A stretch of 57,303 bases of DNA, taken from assembly GCF_014647515.1 (NCBI RefSeq), contig NZ_BMPI01000036.1, positions 55,948 through 113,250 on the forward strand, given 5' to 3'. A model generated the notes under the pieces. The model was not told the DNA's origin and searched no databases. It saw only the letters and a program-made list of their open reading frames with translations. Source of the stretch: Dactylosporangium sucinum. GTDB taxonomy: Bacteria > Actinomycetota > Actinomycetes > Mycobacteriales > Micromonosporaceae. The position numbers were made by a program, and so were the translations under genes. This document shows, piece by piece, positions 49,377-57,303 of this stretch (positions within the stretch are counted from its first letter, which is position 1; every line of letters starts with the position of its first letter).

Positions 49377-50215
49377 CCGACGAGAACGTCGTCCTGTACC
49401 GCACCGACGGGCCGGTCGCGGTCGTGACGATGCACCGCCCGCAGTACCGCAACGCCCAGAACTCCGCCATGACCTACGCCCTCGACGACGCGCTCTACCG
49501 GGCCGCGGCCGACGACGACGTCAAGGTGATCATCCTGGGCGGCGCCGGGGACCACTTCTCGGCCGGCCACGACATCGGCACGCCCGGCCGCGACATCGAC
49601 ACCAGCTTCGACCGGCGGGCCGGCCTGTGGTGGGACCACGTCGGCAAGCCCGGCGCGGAGAGCCGCTTCGCCCGCGAGTCCGAGGTGTACCTCGGCATGT
49701 GCCGCCGCTGGCGCGAGCTGCCGAAGCCGACGATCGCCATGGTCCAGGGCGCCTGCATCGCCGGCGGCCTGATGCTCGCCTGGTGCTGCGACCTCGTCGT
49801 CGCCGCCGACGACGCGTTCTTCGCCGACCCCGTCGTGCGGATGGGCATCCCCGGCGTCGAGTACTTCGCGCACCCGTGGGTCATGGGGCCACGCTTCGCC
49901 AAGGAGTTCCTGTTCCTCGGTGAGCGCGTCGGGGCCGAGCGGGCCCTCGCGCTGGGCATGGTGAACCGGGTCGTGCCGCGCGCCGACCTCGAGCAGGACA
50001 CGATGGACATCGCCCAGCGGATCGCGAAGATGCCGCGGCTCGGGCTGGCACTGACGAAGAAGGCGGTCAACCAGGCCGAGGACCTCATGGGCCTGCGGGC
50101 CGGGATGGACTCGGTGTTCGGGCTGCACCACGTGGCCCACGCCCACAACGCGGAGACCGGCACCGACGCCCTGGCCGGGCACGACGCCCGCTCGATGCGC
50201 GACGGCGGTCGCTGA
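49373..50215 (+). CDS. Enoyl-CoA hydratase/isomerase family protein
   Basis: A 280-residue crotonase. The oxyanion-hole stretch is AGDHFSAGHDIGTPGRDIDT, and the second is TIAMVQGACIAGGLMLAWCC. The long insertion after SAGHD (FDRRAGLWWDHVGKPGAESR) and MGIPGVEYFAHPWVMGPRFA are typical of actinobacterial EchA-type proteins, distinct from EchA20. A standard hydratase Glu is not obvious at the second position (PGVEYF is closest). It overlaps the fadE stop and is followed by an SDR, suggesting a beta-oxidation-like hydration/oxidation pair. Confidence 0.85.
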   Translation: MTDENVVLYRTDGPVAVVTMHRPQYRNAQNSAMTYALDDALYRAAADDDVKVIILGGAGDHFSAGHDIGTPGRDIDTSFDRRAGLWWDHVGKPGAESRFARESEVYLGMCRRWRELPKPTIAMVQGACIAGGLMLAWCCDLVVAADDAFFADPVVRMGIPGVEYFAHPWVMGPRFAKEFLFLGERVGAERALALGMVNRVVPRADLEQDTMDIAQRIAKMPRLGLALTKKAVNQAEDLMGLRAGMDSVFGLHHVAHAHNAETGTDALAGHDARSMRDGGR

Positions 50216-50940
50216 TGTCCCAGCGGTACTCCGGGAGCGTCGCCCTGGTGACGGGCGCCGCCTCCGGCATCGGGCGGGCCACCGCCGCGCGCCTGCGGGA
50301 CGAGGGCGCCCGCGTCGCCGGCCTCGACCTGACGGCCGTCGACGTCGACGGCGTCCTCCCCGTCACCGCCGACGTCAGCGACGAGGCGGCGGTCGCCGCG
50401 GCCGTCGAGCGGGTCGCGGCCTGGGGCGGGCGGCTCGACCTGGTCGCCAACGTCGCCGGGGTCGCCGCCTACGCCCACACCACCGACGTGACGCTCGCCG
50501 AGTGGGACCGGATCCTCGGCGTGAACCTCACCGGCACATTTCTCGTCAGCCGGGCCGCGCTGCCGCACCTGGTCGCCGCCCGCGGCGCCATCGTCAACGT
50601 CTCGTCCCTCGCCGGGGTGCGCGGCTGGCGGTACAGCGCCGCGTACTCGGCCGCCAAGGGCGGGGTCGTCGCGCTGACCCGGTCGCTCGCCGTCGAGTAC
50701 GCGCCGGTCGGCGTTCGGGTCGCCTGCGTCTGCCCCGGGTCCGTGGACACGCCGCTGAAGGCCGGCCTGCAGCCGGTACCGAACCCGCATCCGAGGCTCG
50801 AAGGGCGCGGGGGAGCGCTCGTCGACCCGCCCGTCGCCGACCCGGACGAGGTGGCGGCGGCGATCGCGTACCTCGGCGCGGCCGAGGCCCGGTTCGCCAC
50901 CGGCGCCGTCCTGCGGCTCGACGGAGGTGCCGGTGCCTGA
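50215..50940 (+). CDS. SDR family oxidoreductase
   Basis: A 241-residue SDR with TGAASGIG, NVAG in place of NNAG, Ser in IVNVSSLAGV and the catalytic YSAAK. The end is ATGAVLRLDGGAGA. Placed after a crotonase and before a CoA ligase in a coupled run (TGATG overlap), it probably oxidises a 3-hydroxyacyl-CoA in the late, linear part of the pathway. The substrate cannot be told from sequence. Confidence 0.86.
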   Translation: MSQRYSGSVALVTGAASGIGRATAARLRDEGARVAGLDLTAVDVDGVLPVTADVSDEAAVAAAVERVAAWGGRLDLVANVAGVAAYAHTTDVTLAEWDRILGVNLTGTFLVSRAALPHLVAARGAIVNVSSLAGVRGWRYSAAYSAAKGGVVALTRSLAVEYAPVGVRVACVCPGSVDTPLKAGLQPVPNPHPRLEGRGGALVDPPVADPDEVAAAIAYLGAAEARFATGAVLRLDGGAGA

Positions 50941-52453
50941 GCTCCCGTTCCCGGCGGACGTCGTCGCCCGCCACCACGCCGACGGCGCCTGGAGCGCCGA
51001 AACGATCGCCGACCTGGTCGCGCGCAACGACCCGGACCGGGTCGCGTTCCACGCCCCCGAGGGCACCATCACCTGGGGGCAGTACGACGACCTGTCGTCC
51101 CGCCTGGCCCGGTCCTACCTGGACGGCGGCTTCGTGCCCGGCGACCGGCTCGCGGTGCTGCTCACCGGCGGCGCGCTCACCCACGTCGCGTACCTGGCCG
51201 CGCAGAAGGCCGGCCTGGTCACCGTCGGCATCGGCCCGCGGGCCGGCGACGCCGAGGTCACGCACCTGCTGAAGGTCACCGGCGCGGCCGGCCTCGCGAC
51301 GGCCGAGTTCCACCGTGGACGGTCCGGGGCGGACATCGCCGCGCGCTGCGGTGCGCGGCGGCACGTGCTGCTGGACCTGGCGGACGTGGGCGACGCCCGG
51401 TGGACCGGGCCCGGGCTCGGCCCCGACGACCTGTTCTTCCTCAACTCCACGTCCGGCACCACCGGCGTGCCGAAGTGCGTGCGGCAGACGATGAACAACC
51501 GCAAGTACTTCGGCCCCCTGGCCCACGCGGCCGGCCGGATGGGCCCGGACGAGGTGTTCGCCAGCGTGCTGCCGGCGCCGTACGGGTTCGGCCTGTGGAG
51601 CGCCCACGTCGTGCCGGCCAGGTACGGCTACCCGACCGTGCTCAGCGCCGAGTTCGACGCCGCCGCGACGCTGCGGCTCATCGAGGAGCACCGGGTCACC
51701 GTGCTGTGCGCGGTGACGGCCCAGTTCATCATGCTGCTCAACGACCCGTCGTTCGCGGCCACGGACCTGTCGTCGCTGCGGGTGCTGTTCACCGGCGGCG
51801 AGCGGGTCCCGGCGTCGCGGGCCGCCGAGTTCGAGGAGCGCACCGGCTGCGCGGTGCTGCAGTTCTACGGCTCGAACGAGGCCGGCCCGATCTCGGTGAC
51901 GACGGTCGACGACCCGCGGGAGCGGCGCCTGTCGACGGCCGGCCGGCCGATCCCGGCCATGCACGTGCGGCTGGTCGGGGAGCGCGGGCAGGTCGCGGCC
52001 AACGGTCCCGGGTGCACGCCGGGGTACCTCGACGACCCCGCCGCGAACGCCGCCCTCTTCCGCGACGACGGCTGGCTGCTCACGGGCGACCTGGGCGCGG
52101 TCGACGACGAGGGGTACCTCACGATCACCGGCCGGGCGGCCGACTTCATCATCCGCGGCGGGCACAACGTGAGCGCCCTCGTGGTCGAGGAGGCGGTGGC
52201 CACCCACCCGCTCGTCGCCCAGGTGGCCGTGGTCGCGGCCCCGGACCCGGTGCTGGGCGAGCGGGTGTGCGCCTACGTGGCGGTGCGGGGCGAGCTGACC
52301 CTCGACGACCTGCGGGAGCACCTGGACGCCGGCGGGGTGTCGAAGCAGAACTGGCCGGAGCACCTGGTGCCGCTGGACGGGCTGCCCATCGGTACCGGTG
52401 GCAAGGTCGACAAGGCCGCGCTGCGCACGGACGCGGCCCGCCGCTTCGGGTGA
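50933..52453 (+). CDS. Class I adenylate-forming acyl-CoA ligase (paralogue 1)
   Basis: A 506-residue ligase. The GTG at 50933 was chosen because GGAGG ends 5 bases before it. The ATP motif is NSTSGTTGVPKCV near residue 170, then FYGSNEAG, LLTGDLGAVDDEGYLTITGR and the catalytic Lys in GTGGKVDKAA. PKCV and the FIIRGGHNVSALVVEE stretch are of the cyclohexanecarboxylate/aromatic-acid ligase group. It is a clear paralogue of the ligase at 53106 (both have LIPAPYGF/LPAPYGF, AQFIMLLN or TQFIMMLN, and FTGGE). It starts within the SDR gene. Confidence 0.87.
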   Translation: MPELPFPADVVARHHADGAWSAETIADLVARNDPDRVAFHAPEGTITWGQYDDLSSRLARSYLDGGFVPGDRLAVLLTGGALTHVAYLAAQKAGLVTVGIGPRAGDAEVTHLLKVTGAAGLATAEFHRGRSGADIAARCGARRHVLLDLADVGDARWTGPGLGPDDLFFLNSTSGTTGVPKCVRQTMNNRKYFGPLAHAAGRMGPDEVFASVLPAPYGFGLWSAHVVPARYGYPTVLSAEFDAAATLRLIEEHRVTVLCAVTAQFIMLLNDPSFAATDLSSLRVLFTGGERVPASRAAEFEERTGCAVLQFYGSNEAGPISVTTVDDPRERRLSTAGRPIPAMHVRLVGERGQVAANGPGCTPGYLDDPAANAALFRDDGWLLTGDLGAVDDEGYLTITGRAADFIIRGGHNVSALVVEEAVATHPLVAQVAVVAAPDPVLGERVCAYVAVRGELTLDDLREHLDAGGVSKQNWPEHLVPLDGLPIGTGGKVDKAALRTDAARRFG

Positions 52454-52454
52454 G

Positions 52455-53018
52455 TCAGGCCAGGCTGATCAGCGTCTGGGCGACCTGCCCGTCGCCGATC
52501 GGCCGCCCGCCGACGGTGGCCTCGACGTCGAAGAGGTACCGCCGCCCGCGCACCTCGGCGAGCACCGCCGTGACGAGCACGTGGTCGCCGGCCTGGGCCG
52601 GGCCGGTGTGGCGCACCCCGATCCACGTCCCGAGCGACGCGGTCGCCGGCCCGAAACCGGGGCGCAGCACGTCGGCGGCGGTGTCCTCGAGGAACGCGAT
52701 GAGCGACGGCGTGCTCAGCACCGGCACGGCACCCGGCACGTGGTCGGTGGTCGCGTCCTCGGTGACGACGAACGTGCGGGTGCAGGTCGCGCCGGGCCCG
52801 AGCTCGGTGCGCAGCAGGTCGTGGGGCGCCGGCCGGCGCTTCGGACCGCTGCGCAGCCGCACGTCGGCGACGATCCGGTCCCCGTCCCGGAGCCGGATCG
52901 TGACGACGTCCCCGTCCCGCCGGGCGATCCCGACGGTCAGCTCGCCGTCCGGGTCGCCGTGCCAGATGACCTGCTCCACGTGCGTCTCGCCGCCACCGGG
53001 TTGCTGCTCCACACCCAT
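52455..53018 (-). CDS. FlK-type hotdog thioesterase family protein
   Basis: A 187-residue protein. The C-terminal ~115 residues are a FlK (fluoroacetyl-CoA thioesterase)-like hotdog: LSTPSLIAFLEDTAADVLRP, ASLGTWIGVRHTGPAQAGDH, VLAEVRGRRYLFDVEATVGG. The N-terminal ~65 residues (VEQVIWHGDPDGELTVGIAR) are an added beta-rich stretch that I do not recognise. The Thr/Glu/His set of FlK appears to be partly kept (TPSLIAFLED, RHTG). It may free CoA from dead-end thioesters. AAAGGAG precedes the ATG. It diverges from the ligase at 53106 across an exact KstR2 box. Confidence 0.8.
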   Translation of the reverse strand: MGVEQQPGGGETHVEQVIWHGDPDGELTVGIARRDGDVVTIRLRDGDRIVADVRLRSGPKRRPAPHDLLRTELGPGATCTRTFVVTEDATTDHVPGAVPVLSTPSLIAFLEDTAADVLRPGFGPATASLGTWIGVRHTGPAQAGDHVLVTAVLAEVRGRRYLFDVEATVGGRPIGDGQVAQTLISLA

Positions 53019-53076
53019 GCTCCTTTCCCGCCCGCGCGCCTTGACAGGCTCCGGCGGGCGATCACAGAATGACACA

Positions 53077-53090
53077 ACCAAGCGCTTGAT
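53077..53090. promoter_or_regulatory. KstR2-type operator between the thioesterase and acyl-CoA ligase genes
   Basis: ACCAAGCGCTTGAT is an exact match to AnCAAGnnCTTGnT. To the right, TAGGTG (53094-53099) is 6 nt before the GTG of the ligase at 53106, a leaderless arrangement. To the left, the thioesterase start is 58 bases away with a good ribosome-binding site, so this promoter pair is asymmetric. Confidence 0.85.
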
Positions 53091-53105
53091 TGGTAGGTGT
53101 GCGTC

Positions 53106-54698
53106 GTGACCTTTCCTCCGGGTACCGCTCCCGCGGCCGGTAGCGTCCATGAGCGGTACGTCGCCGACCGGCTCGCCGAGGCGGCCGGCGCGGGCGAGAA
53201 CCTGGCCGACGTCGTCCGGCGGCACGCCGCGGCGAACCCGGACGGGGACGCGTTCGTCGCGGGCGGCGACCGGCTGTCGTGGCGGCAGTTCGACGAGTAC
53301 TCCACGTGGTTCGCCCGCCGGCTGGTCGACGCCGGGCTGCCGCGCGGCGCCCGCGTCGGGGTGCTGCTGCCCGACGGCGTGGAGGTGCACGTGGTGTACC
53401 TCGCGGCGATCAAGGCGGGGGTCGTGGTCGTGGCCATCGGGCCGCGGGCGGCCCGGCTGGAGGTACGCCACCTCCTCCAGGTCGGCGGGGCGACGGCCCT
53501 CGTCAGCTTCGCCACCCACCGCGACGAGCCGGTCGCCGACCTCGTGGCCGGCCTGGGCATCGACACCCACCTGGTGCTGCCGCCGCACGCCTCCTGGGAC
53601 GTCGTGCCCGGCGCGCCGCTGCCGGGCCGCGAGCTCGCCCCCGACGAGATCCACCTGCTCAACTCGACGTCCGGCACGACCGGCATGCCGAAGTGCGTCG
53701 TCCACGACCAGTACCGCTGGTTCTACTACCACGAGCTGGCCGTCGAGTGCGGCGACCTGCGCACGGACGACGTGTTCCTGACCCTGATCCCGGCGCCCTA
53801 CGGCTTCGCGCAGTGGACGGCCAACTTCACCCCGACCCTGCTCGGCGCGCCGACCGTCGTCATGCCCCGCTTCAACGCCGACGAGGCCCTGCGGCTCATC
53901 GAGCGCGAGCGCGTCACGGTCGTCTGCTGCGTCTCGACCCAGTTCATCATGATGCTCAACTCACCGCTGATCCACGAGGTCGACCTGTCGTCCCTGCGCT
54001 GCATGTTCACCGGCGGCGAGGCGGTCCCGTTCGAGCGCGCGTCGGAGTTCGAGCGCCGCACGGGCGCGAAGGTCCTGCAGTTCTTCGGCTCCAACGAGAC
54101 CGGCGCCCTGTCCCGCACGTCGGTGACGGACACGGAGGACCAGCGCCTGCGCACCGCCGGCCGGGTGATCGACGCGATGCGGGTCCGCCTGTTCGCCGAC
54201 GACGGCACGGACGTCACGGCCGTCGGCGGCCCCGGGCAGGCGGCCTGCGCCGGCCCGGCCACGTGCCTGGGCTACTTCAACGACGACACGGCGAACGAGG
54301 GCCTGTTCACCCCGGACGGCTGGATGCTCACCGGGGACATCTGCACCATCGACGCCGACGGCTACCTGCGGGTGGTCGACCGCAAGTCGGACTTCATCAT
54401 CCGCGGCGGCAAGAACATCAGCGCCGCGGCGGTGGAGGACCACGTGGGCTCCCACCCGGCGGTGGCCATGGTGGCCGCGGTGGCGATGCCCGACCCGACG
54501 TTCGGCGAGCGCGTCTGCGTGTTCGTGGTCCCGCGCGGGCCGCTGACCTTGGACGACCTGCGCACCCACCTGTCCGACCGCGGGGTTTCCCGGGAGAACT
54601 GGCCGGAGCGGCTGGAGCTGGTGGAGGACCTGCCGAGGGGCTCGGGCGGCAAGATCGCGAAGGCGGAACTCCGCAAGTCCCTGCGCCCGGCGGTGTGA
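53106..54698 (+). CDS. Class I adenylate-forming acyl-CoA ligase (paralogue 2)
   Basis: A 530-residue ligase, same subfamily as the one at 50933. The ATP motif NSTSGTTGMPKCV, FFGSNETG, MLTGDICTIDADGYLRVVDR, KSDFIIRGGKNISAAAVEDH and the catalytic Lys in SGGKIAKAEL are intact. The GTG at 53106 fits the leaderless promoter; a GTG at 53097 is in frame too. It ends the KstR2-controlled region. The substrate is unknown; a second steroid acid, or a ring-modified form of HIP, would explain why three ligases share the regulator. Confidence 0.87.
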   Translation: MTFPPGTAPAAGSVHERYVADRLAEAAGAGENLADVVRRHAAANPDGDAFVAGGDRLSWRQFDEYSTWFARRLVDAGLPRGARVGVLLPDGVEVHVVYLAAIKAGVVVVAIGPRAARLEVRHLLQVGGATALVSFATHRDEPVADLVAGLGIDTHLVLPPHASWDVVPGAPLPGRELAPDEIHLLNSTSGTTGMPKCVVHDQYRWFYYHELAVECGDLRTDDVFLTLIPAPYGFAQWTANFTPTLLGAPTVVMPRFNADEALRLIERERVTVVCCVSTQFIMMLNSPLIHEVDLSSLRCMFTGGEAVPFERASEFERRTGAKVLQFFGSNETGALSRTSVTDTEDQRLRTAGRVIDAMRVRLFADDGTDVTAVGGPGQAACAGPATCLGYFNDDTANEGLFTPDGWMLTGDICTIDADGYLRVVDRKSDFIIRGGKNISAAAVEDHVGSHPAVAMVAAVAMPDPTFGERVCVFVVPRGPLTLDDLRTHLSDRGVSRENWPERLELVEDLPRGSGGKIAKAELRKSLRPAV

Positions 54699-55162
54699 CC
54701 CGGGCGGGAAAATGCGGTTGATCGGCCGCCACCGCGCGGCGCAGCATGACTGTCGTGTGGGCAGATGAGCTGCGCGAAGGCCCGGTCCGGCTGGTTCCGC
54801 GGCCCGGCCCCGACCTTCGCTGGCAGATGAGCGCGTCCCCGGTCATCGTCAGCGGGGTCCCGGGTCGCTGGACGCCCCGATCGGACCAGGCGGAGGGCTG
54901 GCGCGCGCACGTCCGGTGCGGATGCCGTGGCCGACGCCACCGCGGCGCTCAGGCGCACCTCGTCCTTCGCGGCCGCTCGCCGGGCCGCTCCCGCGCTCCG
55001 GGCTGGCTGCGGCGCAGGCGATAGCCCGGCCGGTTGCCGGCGCCGACATCCGCGCCACCTGGACGCCCACGCCCACGCCGACGACGGTCCGGGCGCGGCG
55101 TAGCGGGGCGGCGCGGTCCGGGCCGGGACGGCCGCGCATGCGCACGGGTAGAGTGCCGGAAC
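54699..55162. other. Gene-free stretch
   Basis: I see no supported gene, hairpin or KstR2-type box here. Frames in it are short and lack a ribosome-binding site. At its right end TAGAGT (55149-55154) lies 8 nt before the ATG of the small gene at 55163 and may be its promoter. Confidence 0.5.
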
Positions 55163-55264
55163 ATGTTCGAGCGGTTCCTCCCCTCGGCGCGCAACGCCGT
55201 CCTGCAGGCCGCCGCCGGTGACTGGCTCACGACGGTCGCCCTGACCCCGGCGCTGCCGCGCTGA
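55163..55264 (+). CDS. Small ORF resembling the first residues of Clp N-domain proteins
   Basis: A 33-residue ORF beginning MFERFLPSARNAVLQAA, which resembles the opening of Clp repeat (Clp-N) domains such as MFERFTDRARR in ClpC. The rest of the domain is absent. TAGAGT lies 8 nt upstream, so it may be translated leaderless, and its stop overlaps the start of the next gene (TGATG). It may be a short leader that couples translation of the next gene, or the remnant of a Clp-N protein. Confidence 0.45.
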   Translation: MFERFLPSARNAVLQAAAGDWLTTVALTPALPR

Positions 55265-55773
55265 TGGGCCAGCCGCTCGTCGACCTCGACGCCCCCGAAG
55301 TGGTCCGCCGGCGCCGCCGCGTGCCACGCTGGCTGCCGTGGCTGGCCGCGGCGCTGCTGCTCGGCGCGCTGTACCTGGCCCGCCCCGACGACCGCCCGCC
55401 CGCCGTGGCGGTGGTGCTCGTTGCGGGCCAGGTGGGTGCGTTCGCGGCCACGTACGACGCGGGGACCGTCCGCATCGAGAGCCAGCTGACGGTGGTCAAC
55501 TCGGGCCCGGAGCCGGTGTCGCTGGAGGACCTCTCGGCCGAGGCCCCGGGCCTGACCGTCCACGCGATGCGCCTCCCGCAGCCGGTGGGCCCGGGCCGGT
55601 CGGTGGCGGTCGGGGTGCGGGTGGAGCTGTCGTGCGACCAGGCGCGGCCGGACCCGGTCCGGTTCCGGCTCACCGTGCGCACCGCGGCCGGGAAGCGGTC
55701 GGCGGCGGAGCCCCTCGTGGCCGTCGCGGACAGCCCGTGGGTGTCGGTCCTGGGGGCCGCCTGCCCGCACTGA
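55264..55773 (+). CDS. Single-helix membrane-anchored protein, function unknown
   Basis: A 169-residue protein. A positively charged N-terminus (RRRRRVPR) precedes one membrane helix, WLPWLAAALLLGALYLARPD, at about residues 23-42. The outer ~125 residues are beta-type (VRIESQLTVVNSGPEPVSLE, VGVRVELSCDQARPDPVRFR) and look like an immunoglobulin-like fold. No family is recognised. It is coupled to the small Clp-N-like ORF. Confidence 0.6.
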   Translation: MGQPLVDLDAPEVVRRRRRVPRWLPWLAAALLLGALYLARPDDRPPAVAVVLVAGQVGAFAATYDAGTVRIESQLTVVNSGPEPVSLEDLSAEAPGLTVHAMRLPQPVGPGRSVAVGVRVELSCDQARPDPVRFRLTVRTAAGKRSAAEPLVAVADSPWVSVLGAACPH

Positions 55774-55828
55774 CCGGGCGACGGTCAGGTCGGCGACCGG
55801 CCCGCCGGCACCCCGCCCGAGGACCTCC

Positions 55829-57232
55829 TCACGGCCGTTCCGGGCGGGTGACGAGCTCGCGCAGGCGGGACCGCTGGATCTGGCCCGTCGCCGGGGTCCG
55901 CGGGATCTCCGCCACCGTCGCCACCAGCCGCGGGTGCTGGAACGACGCCAGGCGTCCGTCCACATGGGACCGCACCGCGGCCACCGTCGGCGGCGCGCCG
56001 CCCGGCGGGACCACGACGACCGCGCAGACCAGCTCGCCCCACCGCGGGTCGGGGACGCCGACGACCGCCACGTCCAGGATGCCGGGCAGGTCGCGCAGGG
56101 CGTGCTCGACCTCGGCCGGGCCGACCGACTCGCCGCCCGTGCGGATCACCTCGCGGCTGCGGCCGGTGAGGAAGAGGTACCCCTCCTCGTCCAGCGTCCC
56201 GAGGTCACCGGACCGGTAGGTACCGTCGAGCGCGGCACTGCCGAGGTAGCCGTTCATGACGGCCGGGCCGCGCACGCACACCTCGCCGGCGTCGTCGACC
56301 CACAGCGCGTTGGGCGGGGCGCCCCGGCCCACGCTGCCGGGCTTGCGGGCCAGGTCGTGGTCGTGCAGGGCGGCCATGCGGCCGGCCTCCGTGGAGCCGT
56401 AGAGGATCGTGGTCGTGGTGCCGGGCAGCCGGGCCTTGATCCGCTCGACCAGCTCGGGGGCGACGCTCGACGTGCCGGTGTCGGCGTGCAGCAGCGAGCG
56501 CAGGTCGGCCCGGCGGTGCTCGGGGTCGAGGAGCCGCTCCCACACGGCGGGGATGCAGTACAGCGCCGACGGGCGGCGCCGCTGCACGACGTCCACGATC
56601 TCCTCCGCGGACGCCTTGCGGATCAGGTGTACCGCGGTGCGGTGCTGCCACGCCTCCATCACGTAGTGCCAGCCGCCGTAGTGGTACAGCGGGAACGTGC
56701 AGACCACGCCGCCGTTGCCGCGCAGGCCGGCGCTGAACGTGCCGCCGCCGGGCGCCGCGCGCAGCCAGCTGGCCCGGTGGCTCACCAGCGCGCCCTTCGG
56801 GGTGCCGGTGCTGCCGCTGGTGAGGTACACGATGTGCGGATCCCGGTCGTCGAGCGGCCGCGGTGCCAGCCCGGCCGCGCCACCGTCCAGGTCGGACGGC
56901 CGCAGCCCGCCCTCGGCGACCTCGAGGCGGGGCTTGACGAGGTCGCGCACCCGGTCCACGTCGGCCGCCGGCAGGGCCGGGTTCACGGGCGCGAACACGA
57001 CGCCGAGCCGCGCGCACGCCACGAACGCGTCGAGCACCCGCAGCGTCGGCGGCGTGCACCACAGCAGCGTGTCCCCGGCGTTGAGGCCCAGCCCGGCGAG
57101 CGCGTTCGCGGTCCGGTCGGCCCGTTCGTCGAGCTCCCGGAACGTCAGCTGCTCGCCGCCGAGGGTCGCGGCGAGCTCGGACGGCCCGCTGAGCGCCGCG
57201 ACGGTCACGATGTCGCCGATGAGCAGGCTCAC
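55829..57232 (-). CDS. Class I adenylate-forming acyl-CoA ligase
   Basis: A 467-residue ligase, short for its class. The ATP motif YLTSGSTGTPKGALVSH, LYGSTEAG, YRSGDLGTLDEEGYLFLTGR and the C-terminal RSRLRELV region are seen. The usual catalytic Lys near the C-terminus is replaced: the sequence is TPATGQIQRSRLR, where PRTATGKIQK is expected, so adenylation may be impaired. The GTG at 57232 is preferred; the frame stays open to the right. It lies outside the KstR2-boxed units and no box is seen before it, so its link to steroid breakdown is uncertain. Confidence 0.8.
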   Translation of the reverse strand: MSLLIGDIVTVAALSGPSELAATLGGEQLTFRELDERADRTANALAGLGLNAGDTLLWCTPPTLRVLDAFVACARLGVVFAPVNPALPAADVDRVRDLVKPRLEVAEGGLRPSDLDGGAAGLAPRPLDDRDPHIVYLTSGSTGTPKGALVSHRASWLRAAPGGGTFSAGLRGNGGVVCTFPLYHYGGWHYVMEAWQHRTAVHLIRKASAEEIVDVVQRRRPSALYCIPAVWERLLDPEHRRADLRSLLHADTGTSSVAPELVERIKARLPGTTTTILYGSTEAGRMAALHDHDLARKPGSVGRGAPPNALWVDDAGEVCVRGPAVMNGYLGSAALDGTYRSGDLGTLDEEGYLFLTGRSREVIRTGGESVGPAEVEHALRDLPGILDVAVVGVPDPRWGELVCAVVVVPPGGAPPTVAAVRSHVDGRLASFQHPRLVATVAEIPRTPATGQIQRSRLRELVTRPERP

Positions 57233-57303
57233 TGGGCCACCATCCTTGTGTCGGCGTTTGAGAGAGTGCCGATGCACCACTGGTGACCACCGGGCCATCG
57301 CCC

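Overview
The window is very GC-rich DNA from a filamentous-type actinobacterium. An XRE/DUF5753 regulator, a DUF397 protein, a SAV2177-type methyltransferase, a mycothiol-era DinB protein, an F420-type oxidoreductase and many leaderless or GTG starts point to Micromonosporaceae or a close relative; this is an inference from gene content, not a database match.

Layout. 1-20 kb is ordinary accessory chromosome: the 3' end of a pectate lyase, an XRE/DUF397 regulatory locus, a large LAL-type LuxR regulator, a degenerate alpha/beta hydrolase, a membrane protein/TetR pair, an AadA-like nucleotidyltransferase, a Pro-rich membrane protein, a secreted M28 peptidase, an ECF sigma pair and an 895-aa SF1 helicase with a nuclease-like tail. 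From 19.2 to 20.5 kb there is a gene-free stretch full of hairpins and tandem repeats.

20.4-54.7 kb is the core of interest: a KstR2-type regulon for degradation of the last two steroid rings (HIP catabolism). By resemblance to the Mycobacterium tuberculosis proteins I recognise KstR2, IpdA, IpdB, IpdC, IpdF, EchA20, FadD3, FadE30, a FadE31-like protein, two short FadE partners, FadA6 and an Rv3548c-like SDR. Added to this set are a five-gene branched-chain-amino-acid-type ABC transporter, an F420-type LLM oxidoreductase, extra SDRs, a second thiolase, two MaoC hydratases, a hexapeptide-repeat protein, a FlK-type thioesterase and two further acyl-CoA ligases. Six palindromes matching AnCAAGnnCTTGnT (four exact, two with one mismatch) sit at the head of every main transcription unit, including the transporter. 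No ring A/B genes (ksh, hsa, kstD) are visible in the window.

How it may work: the transporter would import a steroid-derived acid such as HIP, FadD3 would activate it, IpdF/FadE30/IpdC would process the propionyl side chain, EchA20 would open ring D, IpdAB would open ring C, and FadA6 and the acyl-CoA dehydrogenases would finish. KstR2 would release all units when HIP-CoA builds up. At several boxes the -10 element lies 6-7 nt before the start codon, so the promoters look leaderless, and two of them fire symmetrically in both directions.

Unrelated genes interrupt the regulon at 25.0-26.1, 30.9-32.5 and 38.7-40.4 kb. 55.2-57.2 kb holds a small Clp-N-like ORF, a membrane-anchored protein and a further acyl-CoA ligase that runs leftwards.
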